Source of the DNA: Tsukamurella pulmonis
GTDB taxonomy: Bacteria > Actinomycetota > Actinomycetes > Mycobacteriales > Mycobacteriaceae
DNA: 64,000 nt
Assembly: GCF_900103175.1 (NCBI RefSeq)
Contig: NZ_FNLF01000002.1
Coordinates: 3,052,136 to 3,116,135, forward strand
Direction: 5' to 3'
Part shown: positions 1-9,928 of the stretch, piece after piece
Layout of the letters: every line of letters starts with the position of its first letter
Numbering within the stretch: position 1 is the first letter of the stretch
Translations under genes and position numbers: made by a program
The notes under the pieces: generated by a model
Databases searched by the model: none
What the model was told of the DNA's origin: nothing
What the model saw: the letters and a program-made list of their open reading frames with translations, nothing else

Positions 1-932
1 TCCGGCGTCACGGCGCGGATCTCGAAGTTCATCATCGAGTGGTAGTCGCCGCACATCTCGGCGCAGCGGCCGACGAACGCGCCGGGGCGATCGATGCTGG
101 AGACCTGGAACTTGTTCTGCGTGTGGTTCTGCACCGGGTTGGGCATCACGTCGCGCTTGAACGCGAACTGCGGCACGTAGAACGAGTGCACCACGTCGGC
201 GGACGCGAGATCGAACTGCACGCGGGTGTCCGTCGGGAGCACCAGAACGGGGATCTCGGCCGACGAGCCCTGCACCTCGACGGTGCTGAACTTCAGGTAG
301 TCGCGGATCTCCTGGAAGCGGCCGTGGTTCGGGCCGCGCTCGGGCTGCGCCTCGACGTGCCCGTGCTCCTTCATCTTCTCGGCTTCTTCGTTGAGCTTCG
401 CGATGTCGGGCTGCTTGCCGTACGGGTTCTCCCGCTCGAGCTTGATCTTGTTGCCGTCGAGGGTGACCTCGCGGTACGCGAAGCGCCAGTTCCACTGGAA
501 GGCGGTCACGTCGACCGTCACGCCGGGGTTGTCCTCGATCTTCTCGACCTTGGTCTGCACGACCACGGTGAAGTAGAAGAGCACGGCGATGATGAGGAAC
601 GGAACCGCCGTGTAGAGCAGCTCCAGCGGCACGTTGTACGCGGTCTGCCGCGGGAAGTCGGGCGAATCCGCCTTCTTCCGGTGCTTGGTGATGGTCCAGA
701 ACGTGAGGGCCCAGACGAGCACACCCATGATCAGGGCGGCAACGACGGACCAGCTCCACAGCTCAGTCATGTCACGGGCCTCGGGGGTCACACCCTCGGG
801 CCAACCGAAACGCATCACCTCGTCGACGTCGCAGCCCGCGAGAGCGAACATGCCGACGACGAGCCCGGCGGCCAGAACCAGGCGCTTACGCCAGGACGTG
901 GCCCCACCGTGGGCGTTACTTCCGGGTGCCAA
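1..932 (-). CDS. ctaC: Cytochrome c oxidase subunit II (3'-truncated by window edge)
   Basis: CtaC carries the binuclear CuA centre that accepts electrons in the aa3 oxidase of the respiratory chain. The TTG at 932 follows an AGGAAGG ribosome site. The N-terminus has a lysine/arginine patch, a hydrophobic stretch and a lipobox ending LAGC, so it is a lipoprotein. Two membrane helices follow, then a periplasmic cupredoxin domain. The CuA motif (C-A-E-M-C-G-D-Y-H with a following Met) is visible at the window edge. Only the last residues are missing. asnB is divergent, as in M. tuberculosis Rv2200c/Rv2201. Identification is secure; the exact start is less so. Confidence 0.95.
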   Translation of the reverse strand, partial: MAPGSNAHGGATSWRKRLVLAAGLVVGMFALAGCDVDEVMRFGWPEGVTPEARDMTELWSWSVVAALIMGVLVWALTFWTITKHRKKADSPDFPRQTAYNVPLELLYTAVPFLIIAVLFYFTVVVQTKVEKIEDNPGVTVDVTAFQWNWRFAYREVTLDGNKIKLERENPYGKQPDIAKLNEEAEKMKEHGHVEAQPERGPNHGRFQEIRDYLKFSTVEVQGSSAEIPVLVLPTDTRVQFDLASADVVHSFYVPQFAFKRDVMPNPVQNHTQNKFQVSSIDRPGAFVGRCAEMCGDYHSMMNFEIRAVTP

Positions 933-1163
933 TGTCGCGCCTTCCTGCTGAAACACGGTCAGTGCTACGGGGCCCGATCCGGACCGATCTCCCAGTCCGG
1001 GAACTCACGGCCGGGGCTGCACGTTCCCCTTGTACTACGCAGCGTAGACCAACGGGGCGGCGTACACGCTGCGGGGTCGGCAAATGGCGCGTCGTTTCGC
1101 ATGCCCGGGGCGCGGGCCTGCGGCGTTCCGGTCGTCGGAGGCGTTCCGGCATACTGGTCAACC

Positions 1164-3128
1164 GTGTGTGGCCTCCTGGGATTCCTGTCCGCCGATCGAC
1201 ACGCGGGCGACGTCGTCGACGCGGTGACCGCTGCCGGCCGGTGCATGCGGCACCGCGGCCCGGACGAGTTCGGCGGCTCGTGGCACGACGACGACCTGGC
1301 GCTCAGCTTCAACCGCCTCGCCTTCATCGACATCGAGCACGCCCATCAGCCGCTGCGCTGGGGCCCGCCGGAGAACCCGGATCGGTACGCCCTGACCTTC
1401 AACGGTGAGATCTACAACTACCTCGAGTTGCGGCAGCGGCTGGCCGACGAGTTCGGCGCCGAGTTCCGCACCGAGGGCGACGGCGAGCCGATCGTCGCGG
1501 GCTTCCACCACTGGGGCGTCGAGGGTGTGCTGGCCGAGCTGCGGGGCATGTTCGCCTTCGCGATCTGGGACACCGAGAAGCGGGAGCTGACGCTCGCGCG
1601 CGATCAGTTCGGCATCAAGCCGCTGTACGTGGCGACGGGGTCCCGGGGCACCGTCTTCTCCTCGGAGAAGAAGTCCGTGCTCGCCCTGGCCGACGAGGCG
1701 GGCCTGAAGCCCGGCCTCGACGCCCGCGCCGTGCAGCACTACACCGTCCTGCAGTACGTGCCCGAGCCCGAGTCGCTGCATCTGGGTATCCGGCGCCTCG
1801 AGTCGGGCTGCTACGCGACCCTCTCCCCCGGCGGCGAGGTCGTCGGGAAGCGTTACTTCGAGCCGCGCTTCCCCGTGAAGCCCGTGACCGGCGGGCTGGA
1901 GTCCGCCGAGGCGAAGGCGATCTACCGCGACATCGCCGACGCGCTGCGCGACTCGGTGAAGATGCACATGCGCGCCGACGTGACCGTCGGCTCGTTCCTC
2001 TCGGGCGGCATCGACTCCACGGCCGTCGCGGCGCTGGCGATCCAGCACAACCCCGACCTGATCACCATCACCACCGGCTTCCAGCGCGAGGGATACAGCG
2101 AGGTCGATGTCGCGGCGGAGTCCGCCGAGGCGATCGGCGCGCGGCACGTGATCAAGACGGTCTCCCCGGAGGAGTTCCGCGACGCGATCCCCGCCATCGT
2201 CTGGTACCTCGACGACCCGGTCGCCGATCCGTCGCTGGTCCCCCTCTACTACTTGGCGAAGGAGGCCCGTAAGCACGTCAAGGTCGTGCTGTCGGGCGAG
2301 GGCGCCGATGAGCTGTTCGGCGGCTACACCATCTACAAGGAGCCGCTCTCGCTCGCGCCGTTCGACCGCCTGCCCGCGTGGGCTCGGCGGACCGCTGGAA
2401 AGATCGGCGACCGCCTGCCCGAGGGCAAGCGCGGTAAGTCGCTGCTGCAGCGCGGCTCGCTGCCGCTCGAGGAGCGCTACTACGGCAACGCGCGCTCCTT
2501 CAACGACGCGCAGCTGCGCTCGGTGCTGCCCGGCTTCCGGGAGGACTGGACGCACACCGATGTGACGGCGCCGATCTACGCGAAGACGCGGGGCTGGGGT
2601 CCGGTCGAGCGGATGCAGCACCTGGACCAGTTCACCTGGCTGCGCGGCGACATCCTGGTCAAGGCCGACAAGATGACGATGGCGAACTCGCTCGAGCTGC
2701 GCGTGCCGTTCCTCGACAAGGAGGTCTTCCGCGTCGCGGAGACCCTGCCCGCGGACCTCAAGCTGGCCGGCGGCACGTCGAAGTACGCGCTGCGCCGCGC
2801 GCTGGAGGAGATCATCCCGCCGCACGTGCTGCACCGGAAGAAGCTGGGCTTCCCCGTGCCGCTGCGGCACTGGCTCGCGGGCCCGGAGCTCTACGACTGG
2901 GCGCGCGCCACCATCGAGGAGTCGCAGACCGACGAGTGGATCGACCGCCGCGCCGTGCTCGCCATGCTCGACGAGCACAAGGCCAAGGCCCCCGAGGGCT
3001 GGCCGGGCGGCACCGACCATTCCCGACGGATCTGGACCGTCCTGGTGTTCATGGTCTGGCACGGCATCTTCGTCGAGGACCGCATCCACCCCGCCATCGA
3101 GGAGCCCGTCTACCCGGTCCGCCTGTAG
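1164..3128 (+). CDS. asnB: Glutamine-hydrolysing asparagine synthetase
   Basis: AsnB makes asparagine from aspartate, ATP and glutamine-derived ammonia in the cytosol. The GTG at 1164 is chosen because it places Cys at position 2 (V-C-G-L-L-G-F), and the class II amidotransferase nucleophile must follow the initiator. The reading frame stays open upstream but that part is not protein-like. The N-terminal glutaminase domain covers about residues 2-230. A C-terminal synthetase domain follows, with the ATP-pyrophosphatase motif S-G-G-I-D-S. The product is 654 aa, usual for actinobacterial AsnB. A CATACT sequence at 1150-1155, 8 nt before the GTG, could be a -10 box giving a leaderless transcript. 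Its stop is one base from that of the convergent trhA. Confidence 0.97.
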   Translation: MCGLLGFLSADRHAGDVVDAVTAAGRCMRHRGPDEFGGSWHDDDLALSFNRLAFIDIEHAHQPLRWGPPENPDRYALTFNGEIYNYLELRQRLADEFGAEFRTEGDGEPIVAGFHHWGVEGVLAELRGMFAFAIWDTEKRELTLARDQFGIKPLYVATGSRGTVFSSEKKSVLALADEAGLKPGLDARAVQHYTVLQYVPEPESLHLGIRRLESGCYATLSPGGEVVGKRYFEPRFPVKPVTGGLESAEAKAIYRDIADALRDSVKMHMRADVTVGSFLSGGIDSTAVAALAIQHNPDLITITTGFQREGYSEVDVAAESAEAIGARHVIKTVSPEEFRDAIPAIVWYLDDPVADPSLVPLYYLAKEARKHVKVVLSGEGADELFGGYTIYKEPLSLAPFDRLPAWARRTAGKIGDRLPEGKRGKSLLQRGSLPLEERYYGNARSFNDAQLRSVLPGFREDWTHTDVTAPIYAKTRGWGPVERMQHLDQFTWLRGDILVKADKMTMANSLELRVPFLDKEVFRVAETLPADLKLAGGTSKYALRRALEEIIPPHVLHRKKLGFPVPLRHWLAGPELYDWARATIEESQTDEWIDRRAVLAMLDEHKAKAPEGWPGGTDHSRRIWTVLVFMVWHGIFVEDRIHPAIEEPVYPVRL

Positions 3129-3129
3129 G

Positions 3130-3786
3130 TCAGCGCAGCAGGATGATCCACATCGCCGCGTAGTGGCACAGCGCCGCGACGACCGTGGCGGCGTGGAAGA
3201 ACTCATGGTGCCCGAAGACGCCGGGCCACGGGTCGGGCCAGCGGGTGGCGTAGAGGATCGCTCCCCCGCTGTAGAGGACGCCGCCGATGGCGAGCAGGAT
3301 CGCCGCGGTCCAGCCCGCGCCGCGCACCAGGTCGCCCGCGACGGCGACGACCACCCAGCCGAGCGCGATGTACAGCGGCACCCCGACCCACCGGGGCGCG
3401 TGCGGCCACAGCAGTTTGAGCGCGACGCCGGCGAGCGCGCCGCCCCAGACGACGGCGAGCACCCACCGGGCGACGCCCGGCGGCAGCGCCAGCACCGCGA
3501 TCGGCGTGTAGCTGCCGGCGATGAAGACGAAGATCATGCAGTGGTCGGCGCGCTTCATCCAGATCCGCTGCGCCTCGGTCCAGCGCCCGCGGTGGTAGGC
3601 GGCACTGACTCCGAAGACGCCGATCACCGTGATCGCGTAGACGAGCAGCGCCCATCCGGCGGCGGCGCCGTACCGGAATCCCGCCACGACGAGCGGCACC
3701 CCCAGCGCGGCGGCGCCGAGCGCGCCGAACTGATGGATCACGCCCCGCAGCCGTGGTTTGACCTCAGGTACTCCGGCGATCGTCAC
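3130..3786 (-). CDS. trhA: Hemolysin III / PAQR-family membrane protein
   Basis: This is a seven-helix integral membrane protein of the YqfA/TrhA (hemolysin III, PAQR) family. Family members are linked to membrane-fluidity or fatty-acid homeostasis; the name hemolysin is historical. The conserved metal-site pieces are visible: A-Y-H-R-G after helix 2, R-A-D-H-C in the middle, and G-H-H-E-F-F-H with a later C-H-Y near the C-terminus. The GTG at 3786 is chosen because TATCGT lies 7 nt upstream, as in leaderless genes here. That gives 218 aa. A 20-bp palindrome covers that -10 box, so expression is probably repressed by an unlinked regulator. adoK lies 47 bp upstream on the same strand. Confidence 0.9.
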   Translation of the reverse strand: MTIAGVPEVKPRLRGVIHQFGALGAAALGVPLVVAGFRYGAAAGWALLVYAITVIGVFGVSAAYHRGRWTEAQRIWMKRADHCMIFVFIAGSYTPIAVLALPPGVARWVLAVVWGGALAGVALKLLWPHAPRWVGVPLYIALGWVVVAVAGDLVRGAGWTAAILLAIGGVLYSGGAILYATRWPDPWPGVFGHHEFFHAATVVAALCHYAAMWIILLR

Positions 3787-3788
3787 GC

Positions 3789-3808
3789 AACCTACGATAC
3801 CGTAGGTT
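3789..3808 (-). promoter_or_regulatory. Palindromic operator over the trhA -10 box
   Basis: AACCTACG and CGTAGGTT form a perfect inverted repeat around ATAC. On the minus strand the -10-like TATCGT (3794-3799) sits at the centre, 7 nt before the trhA GTG. A third half-site, ACCTAC, is at 3832-3837. The geometry fits a TetR-type repressor blocking RNA polymerase. The regulator is not in this window. Confidence 0.75.
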
Positions 3809-3833
3809 ACTCGCCGGTAATCGCGATTGTGAC

Positions 3834-5253
<1,420 letters not shown>

Positions 5254-5373
5254 AGGTTCTCCTCACACACGCGCGTCGGTGTCTGGTTCAACGGTACTCC
5301 TTCGCCGCGCATTCCCGGGAGTCGCCGTCATCGGCGTCATCACCCGCGTCGTCGTGCACCCCGCGGGATCGAA

Positions 5374-5379
5374 TACCCT
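5374..5379 (+). promoter_or_regulatory. Putative -10 box of leaderless DUF3043 gene
   Basis: TACCCT lies 7 nt before the GTG at 5387, and no Shine-Dalgarno sequence is visible. Confidence 0.5.
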
Positions 5380-5386
5380 GGACGGC

Positions 5387-6073
5387 GTGAAACTCCCCTG
5401 GCAGAAGGCCGACGATTCGACCTCCGAGGTCGCGGAGTCCGCGGCCGCCGACACCGCCGACGAGACCGCAGCGGATCCCCTCGTCAAGCCCGCGCAGACC
5501 CCCGGCAAGGGCCGCCCCACGCCCAGCCGCCGGGAGGCGCAGGGCCGCAAGCGCGGCCCCGTCGCCCCCGCGCCGATGACGCGGGCCGAGGCGCGCGCCC
5601 GGAAGAAGGAGCTGCGCAACTCCATGAGCAAGGAGGAGCGCAAGGCCGCCGCCGCGGAGCGCCGCACGCAGGCCAACGAGCGCCGCGAGCTCATGATGCA
5701 GGGCGACGAGCGCTACCTGCCCGCGCGCGACCAGGGGCCCGTCAAGGCCTACGTGCGCGACCTGGTGGACGCCAAGCGCCACGTCTCGACGATGTTCATC
5801 CCGCTGGCCGTCGCTGTCATGGTGTTCATGTTCGTCACGGTCAACATGCCGGAGTTCGCGGGCATCCCGATGCTGCTCCTGCTGGTCATGATCACCGTCA
5901 TGGCGATCGAGGGCATCCTCACGGGCCGTCGCGTGAACAACCGCGTCCGCGAGCGCTGGCCGGACACCACCGAGACCGGTTTCCGCCTCGGCTGGTACGC
6001 CTTCATGCGCTCGACCCAGCTGCGCCGCATGCGCATCCCGCGGCCGCGGGTCAAGCCGGGCGACGCGGTCTAG
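5387..6073 (+). CDS. DUF3043 membrane protein
   Basis: The 228-aa protein is the counterpart of mycobacterial Rv2206. The first ~120 residues are charged and predicted cytosolic, with a Lys/Arg/Glu-rich stretch (T-R-A-E-A-R-A-R-K-K). Two adjacent transmembrane helices follow at about residues 140-185. The tail is basic and ends in R-I-P-R-P-R-V-K-P-G. The function is unknown. The GTG at 5387 was chosen for its TACCCT box and because upstream sequence is not protein-like. The cobalamin gene follows after 3 bp, so co-transcription is likely. Confidence 0.85.
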   Translation: MKLPWQKADDSTSEVAESAAADTADETAADPLVKPAQTPGKGRPTPSRREAQGRKRGPVAPAPMTRAEARARKKELRNSMSKEERKAAAAERRTQANERRELMMQGDERYLPARDQGPVKAYVRDLVDAKRHVSTMFIPLAVAVMVFMFVTVNMPEFAGIPMLLLLVMITVMAIEGILTGRRVNNRVRERWPDTTETGFRLGWYAFMRSTQLRRMRIPRPRVKPGDAV

Positions 6074-6076
6074 GCC

Positions 6077-7756
6077 GTGGCGTTCACCCTCGTTCTCGGC
6101 GGGGTCCGCTCCGGCAAGTCCGCCCGCGCCGAGCAGCTGATCGCGGGCTCCGGGTCGCTGGTCCGGTACGTGGCCACGGCACCGCGGCCCGACGGTGACC
6201 CCGAGCTCACCGCCCGCGTCGCCGCGCACCGGGATCGCCGGCCCTCCTCGTGGTCGACGGTCGAGACGCAGGATCTGCGTGCGGTGCTGGCGGAGGGCTC
6301 GGCCCCCACGCTGATCGACGACCTCGGCGGATGGCTGGCCGCACGCCTGGACGCGGTGGGGTGGGAGACCCCGGACGCCGTGAGCGGCGATCTCGACGGG
6401 CTCGTCGCCTCCGTCGCGGCGTACCGGGGCGAGCTGGTGATCGTCAGCCCCGAGGTCGGCCTGTCCGTGGTTCCCGCCACGCACGCGGGCCGCTGTTTCC
6501 AGGATCTGCTGGGCGCGCTCAACGCGCGCCTCGCCGCGATCGCGGACCGGGCCGAGCTCGTCGTCGCCGGGATCCCGGTCCCGCTCTCCGGCGCGGCGTC
6601 CGCGCTCCCCTCCCCCGACGGTGCGCCCACCCCGAGTCTCGTCAAGGACGTTCCGGCGGTGCCCGCGCCGCCGCCGATCGTGCTCCCGCCGTTCGAGCCG
6701 GGCGCCGATCCCCTGTCCTTCCCGCAGCTCTCGCCGCCGGATCCGTTCGTGGCGCGCGAGGCCCGCGACCGCCAGCTGGAGCTGACCAAGCCCGCGGGCT
6801 CGCTGGGCCGCCTCGAGCAGCTCGGCGAGTGGGTCGCCGCGTGCCAGGGCGCGTGCCCGCCGAAGCAGTTCGAGCGCGCACGCGTCGTGGTCTTCGCCGG
6901 CGATCACGGCGTGGCCGCGGGCGGCGTCTCGGCGTACCCGCCGGAGGTCACCGCGCAGATGGTGGCGAACTTCGCCGCCGAGGGCGCCGCGATCAACGTG
7001 CTCGCGGCGCAGGCCGGGGCGAGCGTGCGCATCGAGGACATCGCGGTCGCGGGCGACACCCGCGAGGAGCTCAGCCGCAACAAGATCCGTCGCTCGTCGG
7101 GTGACATCGCCATCACCGACGCGATGACCGATGAGGAGACGATCGCGGCGATCGCCGCCGGCCGCCGGATCGCCGACGAGGAGGTCGATTCGGGCGCCGA
7201 TCTGCTCATCGCCGGCGACATGGGCATCGGCAACACCACGCCCGCCGCGGTACTGGTGGGTGCCCTCACCGAGACGGAGCCCGTGCTGGTCGTGGGCCGC
7301 GGTACCGGGATCGACGACAACGCCTGGATGCGCAAGGCCGCCGCGATCCGCGACGGCATGTACCGGGCCCGCCCGCACACCGGAAACCCGAAGGCGTTGC
7401 TGCGCACCGTCTCCGGGGCCGACATCGCCGCCATGGCGGGATTCCTGGCGCAGGCCGCGGTGCGGCGCACGCCGGTGATCCTCGACGGTGTGGTCGTCAC
7501 GGCCGCTGCGCTGGTCGCCAACGACCTCGCCCCGGGCGCGGTGAGCTGGTGGGTCGCGGGGCACAAGAGCCCCGAGCCCGCGCACGCCCTCGCATTGCAC
7601 CGCCTCGATCTCGAGCCGCTGCTGGACCTGAACCTGAGGCTCGGCGAGGGCAGCGGCGCGGCGCTGGCGCTCCCCCTGGTCCGCTCGGCCGTCGCCGTCC
7701 TCGGCGAGATGGCGACCTTCGACGCCGCGGGCGTCTCCGGGAAGGCCGCCGACTGA
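6077..7756 (+). CDS. cobUT: CobU-CobT fusion: adenosylcobinamide kinase/guanylyltransferase + NaMN:DMB phosphoribosyltransferase
   Basis: This 559-aa protein joins two late cobalamin activities. CobU (about residues 1-180) phosphorylates and guanylylates adenosylcobinamide. It has the P-loop G-G-V-R-S-G-K-S at 8-15 and the His near residue 51 (A-A-H-R-D-R-R-P) that takes GMP in the family. After a Pro-rich linker, CobT (about residues 200-559) makes alpha-ribazole-phosphate and contains G-D-H-G-V and D-M-G-I-G-N-T-T. Both substrate branches feed CobS, encoded 1 bp downstream. Both halves look intact, so both activities are expected. In M. tuberculosis cobT is separate from cobU. The GTG start is 3 bp after the preceding stop. 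Confidence 0.92.
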   Translation: MAFTLVLGGVRSGKSARAEQLIAGSGSLVRYVATAPRPDGDPELTARVAAHRDRRPSSWSTVETQDLRAVLAEGSAPTLIDDLGGWLAARLDAVGWETPDAVSGDLDGLVASVAAYRGELVIVSPEVGLSVVPATHAGRCFQDLLGALNARLAAIADRAELVVAGIPVPLSGAASALPSPDGAPTPSLVKDVPAVPAPPPIVLPPFEPGADPLSFPQLSPPDPFVAREARDRQLELTKPAGSLGRLEQLGEWVAACQGACPPKQFERARVVVFAGDHGVAAGGVSAYPPEVTAQMVANFAAEGAAINVLAAQAGASVRIEDIAVAGDTREELSRNKIRRSSGDIAITDAMTDEETIAAIAAGRRIADEEVDSGADLLIAGDMGIGNTTPAAVLVGALTETEPVLVVGRGTGIDDNAWMRKAAAIRDGMYRARPHTGNPKALLRTVSGADIAAMAGFLAQAAVRRTPVILDGVVVTAAALVANDLAPGAVSWWVAGHKSPEPAHALALHRLDLEPLLDLNLRLGEGSGAALALPLVRSAVAVLGEMATFDAAGVSGKAAD

Positions 7757-7757
7757 C

Positions 7758-8513
7758 GTGCGGCACCTCGCCGCCACCGTCGCCTGGATGACGGTCCTGC
7801 CCGTTCCCGGCTCGTGGCAGCCGAGCCCGGTCACCCGGGCCGACGGTGCGCGCATCATCGGCCTCGTGCCCGTCTCGGGCGCTCTCGTGGGCGCCCTGGC
7901 GGTCGCGGTGGCATGGTCGGCGCACGTCGGGGGCTTGCCGACGGTGCTCGTCGGCGCGCTCGCCGTCGGCGCCGCGGCGCTACTCACCCGCGGCATGCAT
8001 CTGGACGGGTTCGCGGACTGCGTCGACGGGCTCGGCAGCTACGGCCCACCGGAGCGGGCGCGGGAGATCATGCGCCAGGGCACCGTCGGCCCGTTCGGCG
8101 CCGCCGCGCTCGCCCTCCTGCTCATCGCGGAGGCCGCGGCGGTGGGCGCCCTCGCGGACCGCGGGGCGTGGCTCGCGATCGGGGTCGCCGTGGGCGCGGC
8201 CCGGGTGGCCGCGGTCCTCGGCTGCCGGCGCGCGTGGGGACCGTCGAACCCGGACGGGTTCGGGGCGCTCACGGCGGGTACCCAGGGGATGACCTCGCAG
8301 GCGCTGTGGGTGACCGTCGCACTCGCCGTGGCGATTCCGGTCGTGTCCGGGGCGCCCTGGCAGGGTCCCGCCGCGATCGCCGCCGCACTGCTCCTCTCCA
8401 CCCTGGCGATGCGCCATTGCGTGCGCCGGTTCGGCGGAATGAGCGGCGACGTCCTGGGTTTCGGAATCGAACTCGCCGGCGTCATCGCACTGATCGGGTT
8501 CTGCCTCGGCTGA
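7758..8513 (+). CDS. cobS: Adenosylcobinamide-GDP ribazoletransferase
   Basis: CobS is a polytopic membrane enzyme that joins AdoCbi-GDP to alpha-ribazole(-phosphate), closing the nucleotide loop of cobalamin. The 251-aa protein has the diagnostic R-G-M-H-L-D-G-F-A-D-C-V-D-G-L-G acidic motif (about residues 76-91), thought to bind the metal-nucleotide. Several Ala/Leu/Val-rich helices follow, and G-G-M-S-G-D-V-L-G near the C-terminus is also family-typical. GTG at 7758 leaves a single base after the cobUT stop, implying translational coupling. No cobalamin riboswitch is seen ahead of the operon. Confidence 0.95.
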   Translation: MRHLAATVAWMTVLPVPGSWQPSPVTRADGARIIGLVPVSGALVGALAVAVAWSAHVGGLPTVLVGALAVGAAALLTRGMHLDGFADCVDGLGSYGPPERAREIMRQGTVGPFGAAALALLLIAEAAAVGALADRGAWLAIGVAVGAARVAAVLGCRRAWGPSNPDGFGALTAGTQGMTSQALWVTVALAVAIPVVSGAPWQGPAAIAAALLLSTLAMRHCVRRFGGMSGDVLGFGIELAGVIALIGFCLG

Positions 8514-8604
8514 GCCGGGTCCCGGGGGAGGCGTTCCGTCGATCCATGGAGATCGGTGGCGCGACCCGAAGAGTGCTGCCCGCCACACCCTATGGCGATG
8601 CCGC

Positions 8605-8610
8605 TATACT
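8605..8610 (+). promoter_or_regulatory. Putative -10 box of the GGDEF gene
   Basis: TATACT is the best -10 match in the 164-bp gap after cobS. It lies about 70 bp before the TTG start, which has its own Shine-Dalgarno sequence. No convincing -35 is seen. Confidence 0.45.
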
Positions 8611-8677
8611 TCAGCCCGCATCCGACCACCGCAACCCGTGCGCCGTGCCGCGGACGTGACCGCCCCGAGGAGCTGCC

Positions 8678-9805
8678 TTGAAGTACGGCGATTCACCACG
8701 GGGGCTCGACGGGAGCGGACGGAACACACCGACCGGAGCCGGAGCAGCCGGCTACTCGCAGTTCTACGAACTGGTTCACCGGAATCCGGCTGTTGCCCGG
8801 GCCCTACAGCTCCTCATGGCCGCCGGACTACTGATCATGTGCGCGGCCAACGTCGTGATTTCCATCGTCGAGTTCGACTGCATGAGCCGGTCGCAGTTCA
8901 TGCTCAGCGTCGTCGTCAGCGTTCTGTTGTTGACCTCGAGCGCGTGGTGGCTCCTGGCTCCCTTTCCGAAACGACTACAGGCATTGGCCTTCGTCGCGTT
9001 CGCCGACGCGATGGTTCCGCTCACGGTCCTCTCGATGTGCGACAGCGTCAACCGGATCGGACCGGTCAGCCTGTCCCTGCCGACGGCACTCTTCATCGCC
9101 TTCACGCTCGGCGAGTTCGCGATGCTCTGTCACCTGTTGGCCACCGGGACGACCTTCGCCTGGGTGGTGGTGTGCTGGCCGGCGACGGGCGCACCGTCGA
9201 GGTGGGAGTCAGCGCCCCTGCTGGGGGCGATACTGTTCGTGACGGTCGCGGTTCCGGCCGTCATGCAGGTCATGGTGCGATTGGGCCGCCCCGAGGCATC
9301 GGCCCTCACGAACGAATCACGCCGCGATCCACTGACGAACCTGCACAACCGCCGAGCGTGGGAGAGCCTCGCACCACGATTGCTGCGCAGAGCGACGACG
9401 GGAGACCGCGTCGTAGTCGCCCTCATCGACATCGACAGGTTCAAGACCTTCAACGACCTGCTGGGGCATTCCTTCGGAGACTCGGTCCTCCGCGCGACCG
9501 CCATGAAATTGACGGCGGTGTCACCGTCGGCGCTCGTATGTCGCTACGGCGGTGATGAATTCGTGACCGCATGCCGCGTACGCGAGGACGAGGTCGAGGA
9601 GTTCGTCGCGCGGTGCGCGGAGCCCGCCGTCCACCAGGGCCGGCGGGTACTGGTGAGCGTGGGGGCGGCGCACGCTCCGGTGGCCGCCGATATCGACAGG
9701 CTGATCGTGGCACTGTTCGAATCGGCGGACCGCGCCCTCCTCGGGGTCAAGGCGAAAGGCGGCAACGGATCCGCCGTCGTCGACTACATCGAGACGGGAA
9801 GGTAG
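8678..9805 (+). CDS. Membrane-bound GGDEF diguanylate cyclase
   Basis: This protein should make cyclic di-GMP from GTP at the membrane. The TTG at 8678 is supported by AGGAG at 8667-8671. The 375-aa product has a short cytosolic N-terminus, five or six hydrophobic helices at about residues 35-215, and a C-terminal GGDEF domain. The catalytic G-G-D-E-F is intact at 291-295, preceded by D-I-D-R-F-K. No RxxD inhibitory site lies just upstream, so classic product inhibition is not expected. No EAL domain or sensor is encoded nearby. It interrupts the otherwise mycobacteria-like order and uses more CTA, TTG and GTT codons than its neighbours, suggesting acquisition. Confidence 0.93.
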   Translation: MKYGDSPRGLDGSGRNTPTGAGAAGYSQFYELVHRNPAVARALQLLMAAGLLIMCAANVVISIVEFDCMSRSQFMLSVVVSVLLLTSSAWWLLAPFPKRLQALAFVAFADAMVPLTVLSMCDSVNRIGPVSLSLPTALFIAFTLGEFAMLCHLLATGTTFAWVVVCWPATGAPSRWESAPLLGAILFVTVAVPAVMQVMVRLGRPEASALTNESRRDPLTNLHNRRAWESLAPRLLRRATTGDRVVVALIDIDRFKTFNDLLGHSFGDSVLRATAMKLTAVSPSALVCRYGGDEFVTACRVREDEVEEFVARCAEPAVHQGRRVLVSVGAAHAPVAADIDRLIVALFESADRALLGVKAKGGNGSAVVDYIETGR

Positions 9806-9894
9806 CGCCGCGGCAGGACTCCGGGGGCGCGTACCCGCCTCACGGTGGAAGGCCCGCACCTGATCTCCGGCCCCGGTCGGCGGGACGGGGACTC

Positions 9895-9910
9895 GACAAC
9901 GAACGTTGTC
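9895..9910 (+). promoter_or_regulatory. 16-bp palindrome upstream of the DUF2236 gene
   Basis: GACAACG-AA-CGTTGTC is a perfect inverted repeat ending 18 bp before the proposed start. Size and symmetry resemble TetR-family operators, and DUF2236 genes often sit near TetR regulators, though none is adjacent here. Confidence 0.6.
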
Positions 9911-9928
9911 AGGAGTAGACACAGAAGT

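Noticed and set aside
39-1163. Open frame continuing upstream of asnB on the plus strand
   Set aside because: It is antisense to ctaC and has Arg/His/Leu-rich low-complexity composition; AsnB needs Cys right after the initiator at 1164.
5950-6080. Cobalamin riboswitch before cobUT
   Set aside because: The gene starts 3 bp after the preceding stop, and no B12-box-like sequence is visible.
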